Position numbers and translations under genes: made by a program. From Micrococcaceae bacterium RIT 802 (GTDB lineage: Bacteria > Actinomycetota > Actinomycetes > Actinomycetales > Micrococcaceae), in assembly GCA_016892645.1 (NCBI GenBank), contig JAFEMX010000001.1:186001-250000 (forward strand): 64,000 nt of DNA. The letters are read 5' to 3'. This document shows positions 59,562 through 64,000 of the stretch, piece by piece (the first letter of the stretch is position 1; each line of letters opens with the position of its first letter). Under the pieces are notes generated by a model. That model saw only the letters and a list, made by a program, of their open reading frames with translations. It was not told the origin of the DNA and made no database searches.

Positions 59562-61771
59562 CAGCGGTGTGCCGCCCGCCGGTGGCGCGACTCGAGCAGC
59601 CAGGACTGCACATCGGAGAGCGGCTCGCCGTCCGGGCCGATGTGGTGGCGGGTCCAGCCGCCGTCCGCATCCAGATGCCAGCTCGCCGTGCGCTCGTCGA
59701 GGTAGCGGTCCAGGATGCGCTGCAGTTCGACGATGTCGTCCTTGTTGGACAACCGCACCAGCGCCTCCACGCGGCGGTCCAGGTTGCGGTGCATCATGTC
59801 GGCGGATCCGATGTAGATGACCTCTTCGCCGCCGTTGTGGAAGGCGAACACCCGGGAGTGCTCCAGGAAGCGGCCCAGGATGGAGCGGACCCTGATGTTC
59901 TCGCTCAGGCCCGGGACCCCGGGGCGCAGCGAGCAGATGCCACGCACGATCACATCGACCTGGACACCGGCCTGGCTGGCACGGTATAGGGCGTCGATGA
60001 TGGCCTCGTCGACGATGGAGTTGACCTTGATGACCACCCTCGCCTCGCGGCCGGCCGCGCGGTGCTGGATCTCCTGTTCGATCCGCTCGAGCAGGCCCGA
60101 GCGCAGCGAGCGTGGGGCCACCAGCAGGCGCTTGAACGTGGAGCGCGGGGCGTAGCCCGAGAGCTGGTTGAACAACCGGGAGAGGTCCTCGCCGACCTGG
60201 TCGTCGGTGGTCAACAGGCCCAGGTCCTCGTAGTAGCGGGCGGTCCTCGGGTGGTAGTTCCCCGTGCCGATATGGCAGTAGCGGCGCAGCCGGTCGCCTT
60301 CGCGGCGGATGACCAGCGAGAGCTTCGAATGCGTCTTGAGCCCCACGATGCCGTACACCACGTGGACCCCGGCCTCCTCGAGCTTGCGCGCCCAGGAGAT
60401 GTTCGCCTGTTCGTCGAAGCGGGCCTTGATCTCCACCAGGGCCAGCACCTGCTTGCCGGCTTCGGCGGCGTCGATCAGGGCGTCCACGATGGGGGAGTCC
60501 CCGGACGTGCGGTAGAGCGTCTGCTTGATGGCCTGCACCTTCGGATCCGCCGCGGCCTGCTCCAGGAACGCCTGGACCGAGGTGGAGAACGAGTCATAGG
60601 GGTGGTGCAGCAGGATGTCACGCCGGCGCATCGCGGCGAAGACGTTGGCCGCCTTCGAGGTCTCCGACTCGTTGAGGAACCGGCTGGTATGCGCCAGCTG
60701 CTTCGGGTAGTGCAGGTCGGCCCGGTCGATGCCGGCGATGACCGAGAGCCCCCGGAGGTCCAGCGGCGCCGGCAACGAGAAGACCTCGTCTTCCTCCACA
60801 CCGAGTTCGCGCATCAGCAGGTCGCGGATGGTCGGATTGATGTCGCTGGCGACCTCGAGGCGCACCGGCGGGCCGAAGCGGCGGCGCAGCAGCTCCTTCT
60901 CGAGGGCCTGCAGCAGGTTCTCGGCATCGTCTTCCTCGACCTCGAGGTCCTCGTTGCGGGTGACCCGGAACGTGTGGTGCTCGACGACCTCCATGCCCGG
61001 GAAGAGGTACTCCAGGTGCTGGGAGATGACGTCCTCGAGGGAGATGAACCGCGCCAACCGGCCGGCGGAGTTCCCGGCGCGGGGCCCGTCGACCGAGATC
61101 AACCGCGGCAACACGCCGGGGACCTTGAGCCGGGCGAAGAGCTCCTTGCCGCTGACGGGGTTGCGGACGATCACCGCCAGGTTCAACGACAGGCCGGAAA
61201 TGTAGGGGAAGGGGTGTGCCGGGTCGACCGCCAGCGGGGTGAGCACGGGGAAGACCTGGGCGACGAACCAGCGGCTGATCTCCTCCTGGGCGGCCTGGTC
61301 CAGCTGCTGCCACCGGGTGATCTGCAGCTGCTCGGCGGCCAGGGCCGGACGCAGGTCCTCGGCGAACACCCGGGCATGGCGCAGCTGCAGTTCCCTGGCC
61401 CGGACCAGGATCTCCTGGAGCTGGTCGATCGGGCTGACCCCCGCGGGGGACGGCACGGCCAGGCCGGTGGCGATGCGGCGCTTGAGGCCGGCCACGCGGA
61501 CCATGAAGAACTCATCGAGGTTGGAGGCGAAGATCGACAGGAAGTTGATCCGCTCCAGCAGGTAGAGGTCCGGGTCCTCCGCCAGTTCCAGCACGCGGGC
61601 GTTGAAGTCCAGCCAGCTGGTCTCCCGGTCCAGGAAGCGGTCGAGGGTGAAGTCGCCGTCCGGGCCCAGCGGCGGGTCGAACACCGGCAGCTCGATGCGG
61701 TCCTGGGTGGCCCGGGCCGAGGGCATGTCGCTGTCGCCGAAACTCGCTGCGGTAGCGGGGGTCGTGTCCAT
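59561..61771 (-). CDS. ppk1: polyphosphate kinase 1
   Basis: 736 residues from ATG 61771 (GAGGAC upstream); GTG 61828 and ATG 61726 are alternatives. The N-terminal helices hold [19 protein letters not shown] and [20 protein letters not shown]; the phosphohistidine is in [11 protein letters not shown] (near 480), and the second active His is in [11 protein letters not shown] (near 500). It makes polyphosphate from ATP reversibly. It is overlapped by the Nudix-SixA gene downstream, and 95 bases separate it from mshD upstream. Confidence 0.96.
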   Translation of the reverse strand: MDTTPATAASFGDSDMPSARATQDRIELPVFDPPLGPDGDFTLDRFLDRETSWLDFNARVLELAEDPDLYLLERINFLSIFASNLDEFFMVRVAGLKRRIATGLAVPSPAGVSPIDQLQEILVRARELQLRHARVFAEDLRPALAAEQLQITRWQQLDQAAQEEISRWFVAQVFPVLTPLAVDPAHPFPYISGLSLNLAVIVRNPVSGKELFARLKVPGVLPRLISVDGPRAGNSAGRLARFISLEDVISQHLEYLFPGMEVVEHHTFRVTRNEDLEVEEDDAENLLQALEKELLRRRFGPPVRLEVASDINPTIRDLLMRELGVEEDEVFSLPAPLDLRGLSVIAGIDRADLHYPKQLAHTSRFLNESETSKAANVFAAMRRRDILLHHPYDSFSTSVQAFLEQAAADPKVQAIKQTLYRTSGDSPIVDALIDAAEAGKQVLALVEIKARFDEQANISWARKLEEAGVHVVYGIVGLKTHSKLSLVIRREGDRLRRYCHIGTGNYHPRTARYYEDLGLLTTDDQVGEDLSRLFNQLSGYAPRSTFKRLLVAPRSLRSGLLERIEQEIQHRAAGREARVVIKVNSIVDEAIIDALYRASQAGVQVDVIVRGICSLRPGVPGLSENIRVRSILGRFLEHSRVFAFHNGGEEVIYIGSADMMHRNLDRRVEALVRLSNKDDIVELQRILDRYLDERTASWHLDADGGWTRHHIGPDGEPLSDVQSWLLESRHRRAAHR

Positions 61772-61866
61772 CGGGTCCGTCCTCACGTGCACATCGTCTG
61801 GGGGAGTAGCTGGAAACGTCGTGCCCACACCACCGGCGCGGGCGCGACGATGCGTACGAAAATACC

Positions 61867-62850
61867 TTACCCGGCGGCCGTGCCCCCGTGTGCGTACATC
61901 ACGTCGACGTCCCAGCGGGTGAAACCGAGTTTGCGGTAGAGGCCGACCGCGGCGGTGTTGTCGGCGTCGACGTAGAGCATGACGGCGGTCAGCCCGCGTG
62001 AGCGCAGGTGCTCGATGCCGGCGACGGTCAGCGCCCGGCCGAGCCCGGTTCCCTGGGCGGCCGGGACCACCCCCACGACGTAGACCTCCCCGACCGCCTG
62101 GTGCTTGCCGGTCGTCGGGCTCTTCATGGCCGGGTGGACCTTCGTCCAGTGGAATCCGGCGATGGAACCGTCCTGCGCCTCGGCGATCAGGAAGCCCTCC
62201 GGCTCGAACCAGTCCTCTTCCATGCGGGCGCGCAGGTCGCCGGGGGTCATGGCCCCCTGTTCGGCGTGGTCGGCGAAGGCTGCGGCATTGGCGGCGAGCC
62301 AGGCCTGCTCATCCTGTCCCGGCACGAAGGTGCGCAGCCGGTAACCGGAGGGCATCCCGGCCGGCGGCAGGCCGGCGTCGTGCACCAGGCGCATCCTCCA
62401 GAGCTCGCGCACCGGGGAGAACCCGTGGTGCTGGGCCAACCGGGCGGCGGCCTCGTGGTTGCCGTGGGACCACGCCTGCAGCGACTCCAGGGGCTTCTGC
62501 GTGCCGAGGGCGGCCACCAGGGCGGCGGCGATCCCGTCGTTGCGGTACTCGGGGTGCACGACGATCTCCAGGGTTCCCGGGCCCTCGTCGGGGGAGGCGA
62601 CGGCGACGGCCACGCCGACCAGTTCGCCGGAGGGCCCTCCCTCGTCGTCGGCGAGCCAGGCGGTGACGACCAGCAGGCGGTCGGCGACCTCGCCGGTGCG
62701 CAGGTCCACGAGGGTCTGTTCGCTCAGCGGCGGGTTGCCGTCGGATTCCTCGGCCGCGGAGGCCAGGGAGGTGATCCGGTCCAGCAGATCGTCGTCGGGC
62801 CGGCCGGTGGCGGTGGTGATGGTCCAATCGGTGCTCTGGGTGGCGCTCAT
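61867..62850 (-). CDS. mshD: mycothiol synthase
   Basis: 327 residues with tandem GNAT domains. The first ends with [18 protein letters not shown], and the second carries [19 protein letters not shown] and [20 protein letters not shown], the MshD hallmark. It acetylates Cys-GlcN-Ins to finish mycothiol, the actinobacterial low-molecular thiol. TATGTT lies six bases before the ATG (leaderless). The glnR-type gene precedes it by 19 bases on the same strand, the order known from Mycobacterium. Confidence 0.95.
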   Translation of the reverse strand: MSATQSTDWTITTATGRPDDDLLDRITSLASAAEESDGNPPLSEQTLVDLRTGEVADRLLVVTAWLADDEGGPSGELVGVAVAVASPDEGPGTLEIVVHPEYRNDGIAAALVAALGTQKPLESLQAWSHGNHEAAARLAQHHGFSPVRELWRMRLVHDAGLPPAGMPSGYRLRTFVPGQDEQAWLAANAAAFADHAEQGAMTPGDLRARMEEDWFEPEGFLIAEAQDGSIAGFHWTKVHPAMKSPTTGKHQAVGEVYVVGVVPAAQGTGLGRALTVAGIEHLRSRGLTAVMLYVDADNTAAVGLYRKLGFTRWDVDVMYAHGGTAAG

Positions 62851-62856
62851 GGAACC

Positions 62857-62862
62857 AACATA
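62857..62862 (-). promoter_or_regulatory. -10 box of leaderless promoter (mshD)
   Basis: TATGTT on the minus strand, six bases before the ATG at 62850, in the short gap after the glnR-type gene. Confidence 0.5.
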
Positions 62863-62869
62863 GCCGCGC

Positions 62870-63574
62870 TCAGCCCCCTTGTGCAGCCGGGGCCTCGTCC
62901 TCGGCGCGTGCCGGGGCGAACCGGTAGCCGACGTTGCGCACGGTGCCGATCAGCTGTTCGTGGTCGGCGCCGAGCTTGGCGCGCAACCGGCGCACGTGCA
63001 CGTCCACGGTGCGGGTGCCGCCGTAATAGTCGTACCCCCACACCTCGTGCAGCAGCTGGTCGCGGCTGAACACGAGCCCGGGGTGCAGGGCGAGGTGCTT
63101 GAGCAGCTCGAACTCCTTGTAGGTCAGGTTCAGGGGCTGCCCGTGGACCCGGGCCGTGTAGCTGGCCTCGTTGATGACCACGCCGCCGGCCCTGATCTCC
63201 GCCGCCTCCTGGGTCGCCGCCGCGGCCGACAGGGACGTGACCAGCCGCAGCCGGGCCTCGACCTCGGCCGGGCCCGCGGTCTCCAGGACCACGTCGTTGG
63301 CCTGCCACAGCGCGGAGACCGCGGCCATGCCGCCTTCGGTCAGCACCAGGATGATGGGGGTCTCGACGCCGGTGCTGCGGGCCAGCTGGCACAAGGCACG
63401 GGCCGTGGCCAGGTCCTTGCGGGCATCGAGCATGATCGTGTCGACCGGGGGAAGCTGGAGCAGCGACGCCGAGGCCGCCGGCACGATCTTCACCTCGTGG
63501 GAGAGCAGCTCCAGCGCGGGCAGGACGCCCACGGACGAGCCGGGTGCATTCGTCAGCAACAGGATGCTGGCCAT
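62870..63574 (-). CDS. glnR: GlnR-type OmpR-family response regulator
   Basis: 234 residues from ATG 63574, preceded by AAGGAGG; the frame open to 63709 is not supported. The receiver-like part ([20 protein letters not shown], then [11 protein letters not shown]) lacks the full acidic pocket, as in actinobacterial GlnR. The C-terminal winged helix reads [19 protein letters not shown], then [20 protein letters not shown] and [15 protein letters not shown]. GlnR controls nitrogen assimilation. The linkage glnR-mshD is conserved (Rv0818-Rv0819 in M. tuberculosis), which supports the name. Confidence 0.88.
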   Translation of the reverse strand: MASILLLTNAPGSSVGVLPALELLSHEVKIVPAASASLLQLPPVDTIMLDARKDLATARALCQLARSTGVETPIILVLTEGGMAAVSALWQANDVVLETAGPAEVEARLRLVTSLSAAAATQEAAEIRAGGVVINEASYTARVHGQPLNLTYKEFELLKHLALHPGLVFSRDQLLHEVWGYDYYGGTRTVDVHVRRLRAKLGADHEQLIGTVRNVGYRFAPARAEDEAPAAQGG

Positions 63575-63698
63575 GCGGCGACCTCCTTTTCCACGCCCCT
63601 CGGACCGATGCGCGACGTTGGGACCGGAAGTTGTGGACAGTATATGTGGAGTGTCCCCGCGACCCACAGCCGGCGGCCGATGAGGCAGGATGTATGAC

Positions 63699-64000
63699 GT
63701 GAGAACCAAAACCTTTGCCGCCGCGTCGCTGCTGGCGGTTGCCGCCCTCGTTGCCTCAAGTTACGCCGGCCCGGCAGCCGGAAGCTGGGCCATGTGGGCC
63801 GTGCTGTGCGCCTGCGTGGTCGTCTTCGCCGGGGGCTTTCCCCGGTTGATCGGGTTGCCGGCGCCGCTGCCGTTGGGGATCGTCATCGCGCTCGCCGGCA
63901 TCGGCTCGGCCACCACCGCCGTCGTGGTGCCGATGCCCTCGCCGCTGCAGTGGATGGGGGCCTTCTGCGCCGTGGGGGTGATCCTGGTCTTCCTCACGCA
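63699..64000 (+). CDS. membrane protein, N-terminal part (runs off window)
   Basis: 100 codons from GTG 63699 to the right edge. Three hydrophobic helices are visible ([59 protein letters not shown]), and a fourth begins near the end. AGGA lies nine bases upstream. It is divergent from glnR. No family can be named from this part. Confidence 0.7.
   Translation, partial: MRTKTFAAASLLAVAALVASSYAGPAAGSWAMWAVLCACVVVFAGGFPRLIGLPAPLPLGIVIALAGIGSATTAVVVPMPSPLQWMGAFCAVGVILVFLT

Noticed and set aside
1-64000. CRISPR arrays, insertion sequences, prophage or integration sites
   Set aside because: I looked for regularly spaced repeats, transposase or integrase motifs and duplications flanking the tRNA genes and saw none.

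Overview
The window is chromosomal DNA of a high-GC Gram-positive actinobacterium, most likely of the family Micrococcaceae (Arthrobacter/Citricoccus/Micrococcus-like). Support comes from the sequence: a mycothiol synthase (mshD) beside a GlnR-type regulator, a menaquinone operon carrying a side-chain saturating reductase, WXG100/EccC/EccD type VII secretion genes, a Tat-dependent EfeB, GTG starts and leaderless promoters, and very GC-rich third codon positions. I found no insertion sequence, integrase, phage gene or CRISPR array. It reads as a stable, gene-dense chromosomal segment, and no stretch above about 300 bases lacks a gene or a described element.

Layout. 1-3.9 kb: menaquinone genes (menF fragment, menG, reductase, polyprenyl diphosphate synthase). 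3.9-4.8 kb: HIT protein and an orphan SUKH-like protein. 4.8-9.6 kb: PucR regulator, NSS transporter with a 46-residue partner, and GabT, probably a GABA or amino-acid uptake and catabolism unit. 9.7-18.5 kb: RarD and a compact type VII secretion locus (EccC, MinD-like ATPase, EccD, a short EccB-N-terminus-like protein, and two divergent WXG100-type proteins). 18.6-28.1 kb: ferredoxin-NADP reductase, catalase with a Fur-family regulator, an MFS exporter, HtpX, the efe iron-uptake genes (with an EfeU-EfeO fusion) and YajQ. 28.3-34.9 kb: tRNA-Tyr, thioredoxin, acyl-CoA ligase, AlkA-like glycosylase, and the two transsulfuration genes. 35-41.3 kb: a fused AccD/AccA-type carboxyltransferase, CoA transferase, MatC-like carrier and GntR regulator (a possible malonate/dicarboxylate unit), then an amidohydrolase. 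41.4-44.5 kb: aldo/keto reductase, MFS/MarR pair and a membrane protein. 44.5-47.1 kb: a DEAD-box helicase behind a long structured leader with an upstream ORF, then tRNA-Thr and tRNA-Met. 47.2-53.9 kb: DUF2797 protein, SulP/ArsR pair, two MaoC-type dehydratases, murB and an AlkZ-like protein. 54-64 kb: asd, folA-thyA, small regulators, Nudix-SixA, ppk1, mshD, glnR and a truncated membrane-protein gene.

The points I find most worth a second look are: the in-frame EfeU-EfeO fusion, which removes most of the permease and the EfeO export signal; the deaD leader, with a nested 39-codon ORF, a three-way-junction fold and a repeated 9-mer at the start codon; the reduced type VII secretion locus; the carboxyltransferase/CoA-transferase/MatC cluster whose CoA transferase lacks the usual catalytic aspartate; and a set of eleven genes with a -10 box placed 6-7 nt before the start codon (leaderless transcription). 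All family names rest on motifs read by eye; no database search was run.
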